Shown here in pieces: positions 1 through 8,802 of a stretch of 64,000 bases of DNA. Made by a program: the position numbers and the translations under genes. Every line of letters starts with the position of its first letter. Position 1 is the stretch's first letter. Location of the stretch: positions 102,578-166,577 of the forward strand of contig PLWV01000004.1 in assembly GCA_003153155.1 (NCBI GenBank). Reading direction: 5' to 3'. The stretch comes from Gallionella sp. (GTDB taxonomy: Bacteria; Pseudomonadota; Gammaproteobacteria; Burkholderiales; Gallionellaceae). A model generated the notes under the pieces. It was not told where the DNA came from. It did not search any database and was given only the letters and a program-made list of their open reading frames with translations.

Positions 1-2457
1 GATCAGGAAGAACAACGGCGGCGGAGCAACGAAGCCGAGATGTGTTGCAAGTGGTGTGAAAGGCAACGCTACGGCTATCAGAACGACCACCAACGAAGTG
101 GCGGTCAGCGCAACGCTTGGCCGACTCTTGAAGGGGTTGCCCCGGGTGCGGATGATGAAGATCACCAGGACCTGGGTGGCGATGGATTCGATGAACCAGC
201 CGGTGTGGAACAGTGCCTCACCTGCGCTGAAGACTTTCAGCAGGATGAAGAACATCAGGAAATCGAATACCGAGCTGACCGGCCCGACCACCCACATATA
301 GTTGCGGATAAAGGTAGTGTCCCAGTGCCTGGGATGGGTCAGATAAATGTTGTCCACGTTATCCATAGGGATCGGAAGTTCAGAAACGTCGTAGAGCAGA
401 TTGTTGAGCAGGATCTGTGCGGGCAACATCGGCAGGAAGGGGAGGAACAGCGTCGCACCGGCCATGCTGAACATGTTCCCGAAATTGGAGCTCGTCCCCA
501 TCATGATGTATTTCATGATGTTGGTGAAGGTGCGCCGCCCTTCCAGCACGCCTGCGTGCAGCACGTTCAGATCTTCTCGCAACATGATCATGTCGGCCGC
601 CGCTTTAGCCACGTCCACTGCGCTGTCCACCGAGATGCCGACGTCTGCCGAATGAAGCGAAGGTGCATCGTTGATGCCGTCGCCGAGATAACCGACCGTG
701 TGCCCCTGTGCTTTTAGCGACAGGATGACGCGGTTCTTCTGCGCCGGTGTGACACGACAGAGCAGGTTGGCCTCCCTCACTCGAACCGCCAGTGTTGGGT
801 CGTCCATCTGCTGTATCTCGCTTCCGGTCAGCACGCCCGCGACTGGCATACCCAGTTGATCACACACATACCGGGTGACCAGTTCGCTGTCGCCGGTGAC
901 GATCTTGACGATCACCCCGTCTGCCGCCAGCGCCTTGAGTGCATGCGCCGCGCTCGCCTTCGGCGGATCAAGGAAGGCGGCGAAGCCGGCGAAGATCAGT
1001 TCGGTTTCATCATCGACGACGGCATGCGGATGGTCCAGTGCCACCGGTCGCCAGGCGATGCCGAGCACTTTGAAGCCTTCCCGTTCGAGGCTATCGTGCA
1101 AGGCCTGGATCGATGCCAGTGCTTTCTCATCCAGCGGTTGCGCGCCTTGCGCTTCGCCCACCGCATATTGCGTGGACAGCTTGAGGATATCCTCGGGCGA
1201 GCCCTTGACCACGAGCAGCCGTTTCTCGCCCTGATCGACCAAGACGGAGACGCGCCGCCGTTCAAAGTCGAAGGGCACCTCGTCGATCTTGCGCCAGCTG
1301 CTTGCGTCGATTTCCTTGTGCTCGAGGATCGCGTCATCCAGCGGACTCTTGAGGCCGGTCTCGAAATAACTGTTGAGGTAGGCCAGCTGCAACACTTGCG
1401 CGCTGTCGTTGCCTTGCGCGTCAAGGTGGCGTTCCAGCTGGATGTGTCCCTCGGTGAGTGTGCCGGTCTTGTCGGTGCACAGCACGTCCATGCTGCCCAG
1501 ATTGTGAATGGCGGCGAGCCGCTTCACGATCACCTGCTTTTTCGCCATGCGCAAGGCACCGCGCGACAGCGTCACCGTGATCACCATCGGCAACAACTCC
1601 GGCGTGAGGCCGACGGCCAGCGCGATGGCGAACAGGAACGACTCGAGGAACGGCCGGTGAAAAAAAGCGTTGATCAAAAAGACGAACAGCACCAGCAGGA
1701 AAGTCAGGCGCATGATCAGCATGCCGAAGCTCTGGGTGCCCAGCTCGAAAGCAGTGGGCGGCGGTTTGACCATCAGCGATTCAGCGATATTGCCCACCGC
1801 CGTGTCCGCTCCGGTACGGCATACCATGGCCTTGGCCATCCCGCTGATGACGGAAGTGCCCATGAACACGGCATTCTCGGCCTGGCTGAGGTCTGCCGCC
1901 GGCGCCGGCAATTCGCGTGCATGTTTCTCCACCGGATAGGATTCGCCCGTCAGCAACGACTGGTTGATGAAGAAGTCCTTGGCCTCGAGCAATCGACTAT
2001 CGGCAGGGATCAGATCGCCCGCAGCCAGCAGCACCACATCGCCCGGCACCAGATCCGCAATCGGGATATCCTGCGAATGTCCATCGCGCAGCACCGTGGC
2101 CCGTACTGCCACAGTCTTCTTCAACTGATCCGCAGCGCGACCGGCCCGGTATTCCTGGACGAAATCCAGCGTCACACTCATCAGCACGATGGCCCAGATG
2201 ATCACGAATCCGGTGATCTCGCCGGTCAGCGCAGACACCGCGCTGGCCGCCAGCAGAATTATCACCAGCGGATTTTTGAAGTGGCTCAGGTACTGGATGA
2301 GCAGCGGCCGTTCGCCACGATCCCGCAGTGTGTTCGGGCCGAACCGTACGGCTCGTGCATGCGCTTCCTGTTGACTCAGCCCAGCCTGAGTCGCCTCCAA
2401 TTGTGATTGAAGGGATTCAGATGGCAGATTCCAAAACAGGGCATCGGGGCGTTCCAT
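1..2457 (-). CDS. mgtA: Magnesium-translocating P-type ATPase (MgtA/MgtB type), 3' end outside window
   Basis: P-type ATPase that imports Mg2+ across the inner membrane at the cost of ATP. The frame is open from an ATG at 2457 to base 1 (819 codons), so the C-terminus lies outside the window; family members are about 900 residues. Seen in order: an N-terminal cytoplasmic segment, a first membrane pair, the actuator motif LLTGES, the phosphorylation motif DKTGT (near base 1480), the nucleotide-binding domain, the hinge motif GDGINDAP (around 680), and the start of the C-terminal membrane bundle with MFSMAGATLFLPFLPMLP. The PEL motif in the fourth membrane segment (LTPELLPM) fits the Mg2+ (P3B) subgroup better than Ca2+ pumps. 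No leader ORF or magnesium riboswitch is apparent upstream. Subfamily assignment is confident; the substrate is inferred from family. Confidence 0.93.
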   Translation of the reverse strand, partial: MERPDALFWNLPSESLQSQLEATQAGLSQQEAHARAVRFGPNTLRDRGERPLLIQYLSHFKNPLVIILLAASAVSALTGEITGFVIIWAIVLMSVTLDFVQEYRAGRAADQLKKTVAVRATVLRDGHSQDIPIADLVPGDVVLLAAGDLIPADSRLLEAKDFFINQSLLTGESYPVEKHARELPAPAADLSQAENAVFMGTSVISGMAKAMVCRTGADTAVGNIAESLMVKPPPTAFELGTQSFGMLIMRLTFLLVLFVFLINAFFHRPFLESFLFAIALAVGLTPELLPMVITVTLSRGALRMAKKQVIVKRLAAIHNLGSMDVLCTDKTGTLTEGHIQLERHLDAQGNDSAQVLQLAYLNSYFETGLKSPLDDAILEHKEIDASSWRKIDEVPFDFERRRVSVLVDQGEKRLLVVKGSPEDILKLSTQYAVGEAQGAQPLDEKALASIQALHDSLEREGFKVLGIAWRPVALDHPHAVVDDETELIFAGFAAFLDPPKASAAHALKALAADGVIVKIVTGDSELVTRYVCDQLGMPVAGVLTGSEIQQMDDPTLAVRVREANLLCRVTPAQKNRVILSLKAQGHTVGYLGDGINDAPSLHSADVGISVDSAVDVAKAAADMIMLREDLNVLHAGVLEGRRTFTNIMKYIMMGTSSNFGNMFSMAGATLFLPFLPMLPAQILLNNLLYDVSELPIPMDNVDNIYLTHPRHWDTTFIRNYMWVVGPVSSVFDFLMFFILLKVFSAGEALFHTGWFIESIATQVLVIFIIRTRGNPFKSRPSVALTATSLVVVLIAVALPFTPLATHLGFVAPPPLFFLI

Positions 2458-2844
2458 AGTCCTAGTCTTCTTTCGGCACAGCCATATGTGGAAAATTCAA
2501 ACATGACCATCGTACGCCGGAATGAAGCAGGCCGCGAAAAATCTGGAGTTCGAGAAAGCCACCGACAACGTGACCAGTTGAAAAAACTGCGCGCGAGCGT
2601 GCTGCTTTCGCCGTTGTGAACATCAACGGATGCGGCAATCGCAGAGCGTGGCAGCCTCGATAATCAGGACCAGAAATTTTAGTTTTGATTTATCTGGAAA
2701 CTTGACCGTCCATCTTGACGGCGCATCCAGGCAGCAGTTTTCCAAATATGAATTGCGTGCTTCCTCGGGGAGACCGGTGCTTAGAGGCGACGTTAGTGTG
2801 CGCAGTCACCAGCCCTCGTAGAAGGCTGGTGTACCAACAAATGA
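2458..2844. other. Intergenic region, mgtA-hup
   Basis: This stretch of about 390 bases lies upstream of the leftward ATPase gene and downstream of the leftward HU gene. Small open frames here lack ribosome sites and family resemblance. It must contain the mgtA promoter, but no convincing -35/-10 pair was found. Apart from the stem at 2808-2830, nothing is recognised. Confidence 0.5.
2808..2830 (-). terminator. Possible terminator stem downstream of hup
   Basis: ACCAGCC (2808-2814) pairs perfectly with GGCTGGT (2824-2830) across a 9-base loop, 15 bases past the HU stop codon. There is no U-tract on either strand, so it is at best a weak or factor-assisted terminator or an RNA-end stabilising stem. 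Confidence 0.35.
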
Positions 2845-3129
2845 TTACTTCTTTGCGCCGTTCACTGCTGTCTTCAGCGTAGCGCCAGCCTTGAATGCCG
2901 GAACCTTGGCTGCTTTGATCTTGATTGCTTCGCCAGTGCTGGGATTACGACCGGCGCGTGCTGCACGCTTGCGTACCTCGAAGGTGCCGAAACCAACCAG
3001 AGCGACATTGTCACCCTTCTTCAGCGTGCTGGTGACGATTTCGATCAACGCTGAAATGTTGCGGTCAGCGTCTGCTTTGGAGCTGCCTGTCTTGTCGGCC
3101 AAGGCATCTATGAGTTCTTTTCTGTTCAT
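2845..3129 (-). CDS. hupB: DNA-binding protein HU
   Basis: Histone-like nucleoid protein that bends and compacts DNA as a dimer. The 94-residue product has the normal family length. It starts [11 protein letters not shown], carries the core [13 protein letters not shown] and the beta-arm tip RNPSTGE, and ends in an alanine/lysine-rich helix. The start is supported by AAGGG seven bases upstream. It appears monocistronic: the downstream stem at 2808-2830 and the 116-base gap to the PEBP gene separate it from its neighbours. Assignment to HU rather than IHF follows from the length and the arm sequence; alpha versus beta is not resolved. Confidence 0.96.
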   Translation of the reverse strand: MNRKELIDALADKTGSSKADADRNISALIEIVTSTLKKGDNVALVGFGTFEVRKRAARAGRNPSTGEAIKIKAAKVPAFKAGATLKTAVNGAKK

Positions 3130-3172
3130 GTTTTTTCCCTTAGTTGTGATTACTGCATATGCAGCGATCAGG

Positions 3173-3181
3173 AGTTTAGCA
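3173..3181 (-). promoter_or_regulatory. Candidate extended -10 promoter for hup
   Basis: Read on the minus strand, TGCTAAACT is an extended -10 element (TGn followed by TAAACT) about 45 bases upstream of the HU start codon. No good -35 hexamer is present at 16-18 bases, which extended -10 promoters can tolerate. Suggestive only. Confidence 0.35.
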
Positions 3182-3245
3182 CCAGTCGACAGGGTTTAAA
3201 ATCTTTCTCCATCAGGCGTGATGCACTATCCCGCCATATATATGG

Positions 3246-3800
3246 CTACTTGGCACGCCCATATGTTGCGGTGAAGCTGGCTTTGCCCAGCGCATTTGCA
3301 TGAATCATAAAGCCGGTCAGCGCGGCGGTGGCATCGGCGGGAACATCGAGCTTGTCGGCCTTGAGCGCGTACACGGTGAAAATATAGTGATGCGGCTTGT
3401 CGCCTTGCGGTGGGCAGGTGCCGCCCCAGGCTGCCACACCGAAGTCGATACGGTTTTGTACCGCGCCTTTGGGCAAGGTCGTGCTGTTAGCCACACCGGC
3501 ACCCGCAGCAAGTTCAGTGACGTCAGCCGGGATGTTGATGACCATCCAGTGCCACCAGCCTGATCCTGTCGGCGCATCGGGGTCGTACACGGTCACGGCA
3601 AAACTCTTGGTGTCTCTGGGGGCTCCGCCCCATTTGAGCGCGGGCGATTTGTTCTCACCAGAACAGCCAAAACCATTGAACTCGAAGCTCTTGGGTATCG
3701 TGCTGTTGGCTTTTATTTCCGGGCTGGAAAGCTTGAATCCGGCGGCGTAAGTCAAACTTGATAGGCCAGCCAAAGCAATGGCAAAAAGAATGCGGCGCAT
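3246..3800 (-). CDS. Secreted PEBP-family protein (YbhB/YbcL-like)
   Basis: Raf-kinase-inhibitor/phosphatidylethanolamine-binding fold protein of unknown substrate. The chosen ATG (184 residues) is preceded by AGGAG and opens with a signal peptide, MRRILFAIALAGLSSLTYAA, so the protein is probably periplasmic; a longer reading from 3842 would bury this signal. Seen motifs are CSGENKSPALKW, the ligand-pocket segment VYDPDAPTGSGWWHW, and GGTCPPQGDKPHHYIFTVYAL, which match bacterial YbhB proteins. No operon partner is evident. Family assignment is secure; the physiological role is unknown even in well-studied members. Confidence 0.9.
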   Translation of the reverse strand: MRRILFAIALAGLSSLTYAAGFKLSSPEIKANSTIPKSFEFNGFGCSGENKSPALKWGGAPRDTKSFAVTVYDPDAPTGSGWWHWMVINIPADVTELAAGAGVANSTTLPKGAVQNRIDFGVAAWGGTCPPQGDKPHHYIFTVYALKADKLDVPADATAALTGFMIHANALGKASFTATYGRAK

Positions 3801-3995
3801 GAATCTTCTCCTTAATAAAATTAGGGGTCGGGATTGTAGCACCGTTGATGTTCACTCCTCGAACTGCATTTGCATTGGAGTGTACTCACCTTGATAATGG
3901 AAACTGTTCCAATGACACGAAGTTATCTTCAGTCAAACGGAATGCCATGATGACCATGCATAGCGGTTCCCACGAACCACAAACAGGAGTTTTTA

Positions 3996-4592
3996 ATGCC
4001 CACGACCATTGAGATTTACTCCGACTTTATTTGCCCATGGTGTTACATCAGTCTGGATCGGCTGACCCGGCTGGCAAAAGAGCGTTCGGTTCGCCTGCAT
4101 TGGAACCCCTACTTGCTGCGCCCCGATATTCCTGCGGGCGGCGTTCCATTGAGTGCGATCTTGCCACCGGAAATATTGGAACGCGCTGAAGCTGCCATCC
4201 GTGAGATAACACGAGCGGCTGATCTTCCGCTCAACCGTCCCGCTCTTGTGCCAAATACCCATCAGGCCCACGAAATCGGTTTGCTTGCGGAAACTAAAGG
4301 TTTGGGCGATACCTATCATCGGGCGGCCTTCAGGGCTTACTTCGCGCAGGCGCGGAATATTGTTGATCCAGAAGTGCTTGCCGAGATAGGGGAAGAACTG
4401 GGGATGGCTCGCGACGAAATACTCGAAGTTTTGCACACAGGACGTTACCGGGCGGAAGTTGACCGTGTGACCACTGACGCTTTTGAGCGAGGCATCCATA
4501 GCGTGCCAAACTTTATCTTTGCGTCTGGAAAAAGGTTTTCAGGGGCACAGCCCTATGAAGAATTTCTCCGCGCCGTGGATGCGACGAGGTGA
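3996..4592 (+). CDS. DsbA-family thioredoxin-fold protein (FrnE / 2-hydroxychromene-2-carboxylate isomerase-like)
   Basis: Cytoplasmic DsbA-superfamily oxidoreductase of 198 residues with no signal peptide. The active-site CPWC lies at residues 13-16 in MPTTIEIYSDFICPWCYI, followed by the helical insertion and a C-terminal GIHSVPNFIF, which supplies the cis-proline next to the active site. This pattern fits the FrnE subgroup. The start has AGGAG six bases upstream. The pirin gene follows after 103 bases and may be co-transcribed, and both families are often linked to oxidative stress. The substrate cannot be told from sequence. Confidence 0.88.
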   Translation: MPTTIEIYSDFICPWCYISLDRLTRLAKERSVRLHWNPYLLRPDIPAGGVPLSAILPPEILERAEAAIREITRAADLPLNRPALVPNTHQAHEIGLLAETKGLGDTYHRAAFRAYFAQARNIVDPEVLAEIGEELGMARDEILEVLHTGRYRAEVDRVTTDAFERGIHSVPNFIFASGKRFSGAQPYEEFLRAVDATR

Positions 4593-4646
4593 GCCAGCTT
4601 CAATGAAATTTGGCGCGAGTACATCAGTGCTGAACCATCCAGCCGG

Positions 4647-4684
4647 CCAGGCATCAAACAGAAAACCAGGCATCAAACAGAAAA
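4647..4684 (+). repeat. 19-bp tandem duplication at the pirin ribosome-binding site
   Basis: A 19-base unit beginning CCAGGCATCAAAC occurs twice in perfect tandem (4647-4665 and 4666-4684). The second unit's terminal AAAA is the left side of the Shine-Dalgarno AAAAGGAG at 4681-4688. It lies just before the pirin start codon and is short enough to expand or contract by slippage. Confidence 0.85.
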
Positions 4685-4695
4685 GGAGTGCAGCC

Positions 4696-5583
4696 ATGAA
4701 ACAAGCAACCAAACTTGAAGCCGTCACACAACCGCGGACGATAGAACGCATCGTAACCGGGGTGCCGACCAGCGACGGTGCCGGAGTCAAACTCACGCGC
4801 GTACTTACGCAGAATCTGCAACAGCGCCTGGATCCGTTCCTGATGCTCGATAACTTTCACAGTGACGATCCGGATGATTATATCGCCGGTTTTCCCGACC
4901 ATCCGCACCGCGGTTTCGAGACCATCACCTACATGATCGCCGGACGCATGCGCCATCGCGATAATGCCGGACATGAAGGACTGCTGCAGAACGGCGGCGT
5001 GCAGTGGATGACGGCCGGGCGCGGGATAATCCACTCCGAGATGCCGGAACAAGAGAACGGGGTCATGGAAGGCTTCCAACTGTGGTTGAATCTGCCGGCG
5101 CGGCGCAAGATGATCCCCGCTTGGTATCGTGATATACCCAAGGCCGAGATTCCCGAATATGTGACAGCGGAAGGCGTTACGGTGCGCGTGATTGCGGGAA
5201 CCAGCAACGGCGTTGCGGGTGCGATGACCCGCGAGGACACCGAGCCGCTATATCTCGACATCGACCTGCCGGCGGACAGCTTGTTCTCGACGACTTTACC
5301 GGCGACGCATAATGCCTTCATCTACGTCTATCGCGGCGAGCTAACGGTAGGCGGCACGCTGTTGGGCGAGAGCCGCATGGGCATACTCGCCAACACGCCG
5401 CAAACCGATGGTGTGGTGCTGATCGCATCCGGCCCGGCCAAAGCCATCCTGGTTGCCGGCAAGCCCCTAGGCGAACCTATCGTGCAGCACGGACCGTTCG
5501 TGATGAACACCAAAGAAGAGATTTTCCAAGCCCTCAACGACCTTCGCCAAGGACATCTGGTTGACGTCAAGTATAAGGCATGA
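4696..5583 (+). CDS. Pirin family protein
   Basis: Bicupin iron-binding protein of 295 residues. The ATG at 4696 is preceded by AAAGGAG; an upstream in-frame opening overlaps the previous gene and has no ribosome site. The N-terminal cupin carries the metal-ligand block FPDHPHRGFETITYM, then the second ligand region IIHSEMP and the LWLNLPARRKMI segment typical of pirins. The C-terminal cupin (about residues 190-290) is shorter on motifs, as in the family. Bacterial pirins act as redox sensors or quercetin dioxygenases; which applies here is unknown. It lies downstream of a DsbA-fold gene. Confidence 0.93.
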   Translation: MKQATKLEAVTQPRTIERIVTGVPTSDGAGVKLTRVLTQNLQQRLDPFLMLDNFHSDDPDDYIAGFPDHPHRGFETITYMIAGRMRHRDNAGHEGLLQNGGVQWMTAGRGIIHSEMPEQENGVMEGFQLWLNLPARRKMIPAWYRDIPKAEIPEYVTAEGVTVRVIAGTSNGVAGAMTREDTEPLYLDIDLPADSLFSTTLPATHNAFIYVYRGELTVGGTLLGESRMGILANTPQTDGVVLIASGPAKAILVAGKPLGEPIVQHGPFVMNTKEEIFQALNDLRQGHLVDVKYKA

Positions 5584-5789
5584 AGGTTGGATCGCGCCGC
5601 GGCAACAAGCCGGATAGCGCGAATCGGATGAAGCGCATGCAAGGCATGATTGCTTTACAATTGGACAACTGGTAGCGTACCCGGTAAGTCAGAGATCGGC
5701 ACGCGGTTGGGATCGCGCTCGCATCACTCGCGCTTGCGCTGAGACCGGATGCATCACCAAACATCCCCGGACGATTGTGAAAGCCTTTC

Positions 5790-7073
5790 ATGCCTCTGGA
5801 TTTACCCTACAGACTAGGTAAGTACGAGTTGACCCAGCAGATCGGACAAGGGGCAACCGGGAAGGTCTATCACGCCCTGGACACTTTCTCCGGTCAGGAA
5901 GTGGCTGTAAAGCTGGTCAATCAAGCGGTTCTCACCGATCCCATGTTCGATGAAGGGTGCCGCAAACAATTCCTCAATGAAGCATCGCTCGCTGGCCGGC
6001 TTGCCCATCCGCACGTAGTCACGATATTGGAAGCATCTGTCACACAGGATGCCGGGTACGTCGTCATGGAATACGTATCAGGAGGCAACCTCGTGCGGTA
6101 TACGAAAGCCGACGCGCTCCTGCCGCTCGGAAATGTGCTTCAAGCAATTTTCAAGTGTTGCGGGGCTCTTGATTATGCATTTCGCCAGGGCATCATTCAT
6201 CGGGACATCAAGCCCGCGAACATCATGGTCGCATCCGGCACAGATGTGAAAATCTCGGATTTTGGCGCAGCCGTGTTTTATAGCACACAGGCCACACAGA
6301 AGATGGGCATTGGAACCCCCCACTACATGTCTCCGGAACAAATCAGTCATGGCCACCTGACACATCTCAGCGATATGTACTCTCTCGGGATCGTGTCGTA
6401 CCAGCTTCTTACCGGGGCGCGGCCGTTTCATGCTCAAACCTTGCACGAGCTTTTTGATGCCATTGCCAGGAAGGATGCTTTGCCGCCGAGCGCCCAGCGC
6501 CCTGATCTTCCCGCGGAGCTTGACAAGGTCATCCTGCGCATGATTGCCAAGAACCCGGATGACCGCTATTCCAACTGGGCGGATCTTGCGCTTGAGCTTG
6601 CCGAGATAGGCCGGTTCAGCACGTTCCGGCAAGACATACCCGATAGTGAAAAATTCAACACGTTGCGCGCGATGAACGAGTTGCGCGAATTTTCCGAACC
6701 GGAAATTTGGGAACTCGTACAGGCAAGCGAGTGGACCAGGTTTCCGGATCGCACCGTCGTTGTGCGGGAAAACGAGCCCGGTCAGAGCCTGTACATCCTG
6801 GCTTCCGGATCGCTGAAGGTCACAAAACAGGGATGTCTGCTAAACACCATAAAAGCCGGCGAGTGTTTTGGCGAGATGGCTTACATCCAGCGCGGGACAA
6901 ATCGGCAAGCCACGCTGGAGGCCATCTCAAACGTGGTCGTTGCCGAATTTTCTTTTCAGGCACTGGAGAAGCTGAGCACCAGCTGCAAATTGCACTTTGA
7001 GAGAACCTTGCTCCATTCTCTGGTAGGCCGGCTTGTGCTTGCGGGTGATCGCATCGTGCAGATGCATAGCTAA
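5790..7073 (+). CDS. Ser/Thr protein kinase with C-terminal cyclic-nucleotide-binding domain
   Basis: Hanks-type kinase of 427 residues. Seen are the glycine-rich loop IGQGATGKVYHA (18-29), VAVK with the ATP-binding lysine K41, the catalytic loop HRDIKPAN (137-144), DFG (D157), and the activation-segment end GTPHYMSPEQ. All catalytic residues are present. From about residue 300 a cNMP-binding/Crp-like beta-roll follows, with ENEPGQSLYILASGSLKV, AGECFGEMAYI and RQATLEA. There is no transmembrane segment and no PASTA domain, so the protein is probably cytosolic. The upstream Shine-Dalgarno is weak. Kinase activity tuned by cAMP, c-di-GMP or another ligand is inferred from the fusion; substrates are unknown. 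No phosphatase gene is adjacent. Confidence 0.9.
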   Translation: MPLDLPYRLGKYELTQQIGQGATGKVYHALDTFSGQEVAVKLVNQAVLTDPMFDEGCRKQFLNEASLAGRLAHPHVVTILEASVTQDAGYVVMEYVSGGNLVRYTKADALLPLGNVLQAIFKCCGALDYAFRQGIIHRDIKPANIMVASGTDVKISDFGAAVFYSTQATQKMGIGTPHYMSPEQISHGHLTHLSDMYSLGIVSYQLLTGARPFHAQTLHELFDAIARKDALPPSAQRPDLPAELDKVILRMIAKNPDDRYSNWADLALELAEIGRFSTFRQDIPDSEKFNTLRAMNELREFSEPEIWELVQASEWTRFPDRTVVVRENEPGQSLYILASGSLKVTKQGCLLNTIKAGECFGEMAYIQRGTNRQATLEAISNVVVAEFSFQALEKLSTSCKLHFERTLLHSLVGRLVLAGDRIVQMHS

Positions 7074-7141
7074 CGGACATGGTGCCAGCACCACACCTGA
7101 TGATGAACGTCGCTGCCACCTTGTCCGTTCCCTCTCTCCTG

Positions 7142-7165
7142 TTCTCCCCCACCAATGGGGGAGAA
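7142..7165 (+). repeat. GC-rich palindrome after the kinase gene
   Basis: TTCTCCCCC (7142-7150) and GGGGGAGAA (7157-7165) form a perfect 9-bp stem with a 6-base loop. No T-run follows, so it is more likely a member of the CCCCC/GGGGG palindromic repeat family seen elsewhere in the window than a classical terminator. It could still block 3' exonucleases on the kinase transcript. Confidence 0.5.
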
Positions 7166-7350
7166 TGACAAGGTATCGCTACGCGATGTTCACGTTAAAT
7201 CACGAGAGACCATGTCTGCCGGATGAGGCATTCCTATGCGGTGTGTGCACATCCTATGCGGCATGGCGGCGGTTGATTAACCCCGGATCGAGGCCTATAC
7301 TGAAACGCATGCCGAGGGGAAAATCAACCCGATTACTTGTGGAGAGCGAG

Positions 7351-7653
7351 ATGACTAAAAGATGGATATTTGGCGTATTGTTAGTCTGCCTGGGGAATCC
7401 CGCTGTCGCCGACACCCAGCCTAAGCGTGACACATCGCGTGGTGAATTGCTGTATTCGACGTATTGCACCGCCTGCCACAGCGACCAGATTCATTGGCGG
7501 GACAAGAAAATCGCCACGGATTGGATCGGTCTGAATGCGCAAGTACGTCACTGGCAGGGGATTATGGGGCAAGTGTGGAGTGATGACGATATTGTGGAGG
7601 TTGCGCGTTACCTGAATGTTCTCCACTACCACTACCCTGAGCACGTTAAATAA
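7351..7653 (+). CDS. Small periplasmic c-type cytochrome
   Basis: Predicted 100-residue monoheme cytochrome c. The ATG at 7351 follows GGAGAG and opens with the signal peptide MTKRWIFGVLLVCLGNPAVA, so the mature protein is periplasmic. One CxxCH site is present (CTACH, residues 39-43), and a methionine in GIMGQVW could be the distal ligand. The C-terminal helix DDDIVEVARYLNVLHY matches class I cytochrome c domains. It stands alone between the kinase gene and a convergent pduO, so its redox partner cannot be read from context. A longer in-frame opening at 7033 overlaps the kinase and is rejected. Confidence 0.85.
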   Translation: MTKRWIFGVLLVCLGNPAVADTQPKRDTSRGELLYSTYCTACHSDQIHWRDKKIATDWIGLNAQVRHWQGIMGQVWSDDDIVEVARYLNVLHYHYPEHVK

Positions 7654-7791
7654 TCTTTAGCGGTTCCCTTCATCCGTTTCACCTGCAACGGGCATCTCAG
7701 ATTTTCGATCACCTGTCAGCGCAGCAGCCGGGATAATTGTGGCCTGTACCACATTGCTCAAAGGTCGAAAGCCAACACTGGGCAATCTCGA

Positions 7792-8331
7792 CTATTTGTC
7801 GCGTTGCCACAATGTTTCAGTCACTGCCAGCGTCCGGTTGATGCAGCGACTCAGAACAAACAACAAATCCGACAATCGATTCAGATAGGGCAGCGCGTGC
7901 TGCGGCACGGCTTCACCTTGAGATAGCACGACCAGATCACGCTCGGCGCGGCGCGCCACGGTGCGCGCCACATGACACAACGCGCCCGCGCGTGAACCGC
8001 CGGGCAGGATGAATTCGCGCAACGGCGGCAGGTCGGCGTTGTAGTGCGCGATCTGTTCATCCAGCCATGCGACCTTGCTTGATATGAACATATCCTGCGT
8101 GGGCAGCGCGAGTGCGCCGCCCAGATCGAACAGGTCATTCTGAATCTGCAGCAACACCGCACGGATGTCGGGTGCAAGGGATTCGGCGAGCAGCACGCCA
8201 AGCTGGCTGTTCAGTTCGTCCACACTGCCCAGCGCGGCGATGCGCGCGTGGTCTTTGCCGAGGCGCGTGCCGTCGGCGAGGCCGGTGCTGCCGGTATCGC
8301 CGGTGCGGGTGGTGATTTTAGTCAGTCTCAT
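7792..8331 (-). CDS. pduO: Cob(I)alamin adenosyltransferase, PduO type
   Basis: Transfers the adenosyl group of ATP to cob(I)alamin to give adenosylcobalamin. The 179-residue product begins MRLTKITTRTGDTGSTGLADG, the ATP-binding N-terminus of PduO-type enzymes. It continues with GSVDELNSQLG, the motif PGGSRAGALCHVARTVARRAER, and NRLSDLLFVLSR near the end, all diagnostic. Family members are usually 180-190 residues. It is 13 bases downstream of the DUF1841 gene and probably co-transcribed with it. No cobalamin riboswitch is seen. Confidence 0.95.
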   Translation of the reverse strand: MRLTKITTRTGDTGSTGLADGTRLGKDHARIAALGSVDELNSQLGVLLAESLAPDIRAVLLQIQNDLFDLGGALALPTQDMFISSKVAWLDEQIAHYNADLPPLREFILPGGSRAGALCHVARTVARRAERDLVVLSQGEAVPQHALPYLNRLSDLLFVLSRCINRTLAVTETLWQRDK

Positions 8332-8344
8332 GATATCGCCTTTG

Positions 8345-8770
8345 TTATTGTTTTTCTAAACACGCGAAGTATACCGTCGCATCCGGCTGGGTGCGATTGC
8401 GCTGCGCTTGCCAGATCATCTCGCTGAGACATTCCATCATGCGATGTTGCGCATCGTGTTCCGATTCAAACCGTCGGGTCAGGCGCACGAAATGCGCGCG
8501 TATTCCCGCCGGCTGGTCGATCGAGATTTGCTCTTCGATGGTGAGGTGCATCATCAGATGCAGGAAGGGGTTGGTCGCGCCGTGTTCCGGCAGGTAGTCC
8601 TGTTCCTGATGGCGTTCCGGATTTTCCAGCACCGCAAAGTATTCGGGATGCTTGGCGATGAGCTGCACGGCGAGGTCTTCCAGCGGCGTAAGCAATTCTC
8701 CGGCCCGGCGCTTGCGCCAGGACTCGAACAAAAAGTTTCGCGCTTCATCGCGCGACGGATTGAATAGCAA
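8345..8770 (-). CDS. DUF1841 family protein
   Basis: 141-residue soluble protein of a family found mainly in beta- and gammaproteobacteria, without known function. It opens MLFNPSRDEARNFLFESWRK, contains the family core HPEYFAVLENPERHQEQDY and the conserved NPFLHLMMHLTIEEQ, and ends in an alpha-helical MMECLSEMIWQAQR segment. A histidine-rich motif (HLMMHLTIEEQ) could bind a metal, which is only a guess. pduO lies 13 bases downstream. Between this gene and nth upstream lies a pair of inverted 27-bp repeats. Confidence 0.9.
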   Translation of the reverse strand: MLFNPSRDEARNFLFESWRKRRAGELLTPLEDLAVQLIAKHPEYFAVLENPERHQEQDYLPEHGATNPFLHLMMHLTIEEQISIDQPAGIRAHFVRLTRRFESEHDAQHRMMECLSEMIWQAQRNRTQPDATVYFACLEKQ

Positions 8771-8802
8771 AGTTTCTTCTCCAAAATGGATAACAACCCG
8801 CC

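Noticed and set aside
856-2406. Long open frame on the plus strand (516 codons)
   Set aside because: It is the antisense of the Mg2+ ATPase gene, whose minus-strand frame shows all P-type ATPase motifs. The plus frame is H/Q/R/D-rich and resembles no family.
2808-2830. Strong intrinsic terminator after hup
   Set aside because: The stem is only 7 bp with no U-tract, so it is listed as a weak candidate only.
7033-7350. Upstream extension of the cytochrome c frame
   Set aside because: It overlaps the kinase gene and would hide the signal peptide. The ATG at 7351 has a ribosome site and directly starts the signal sequence.
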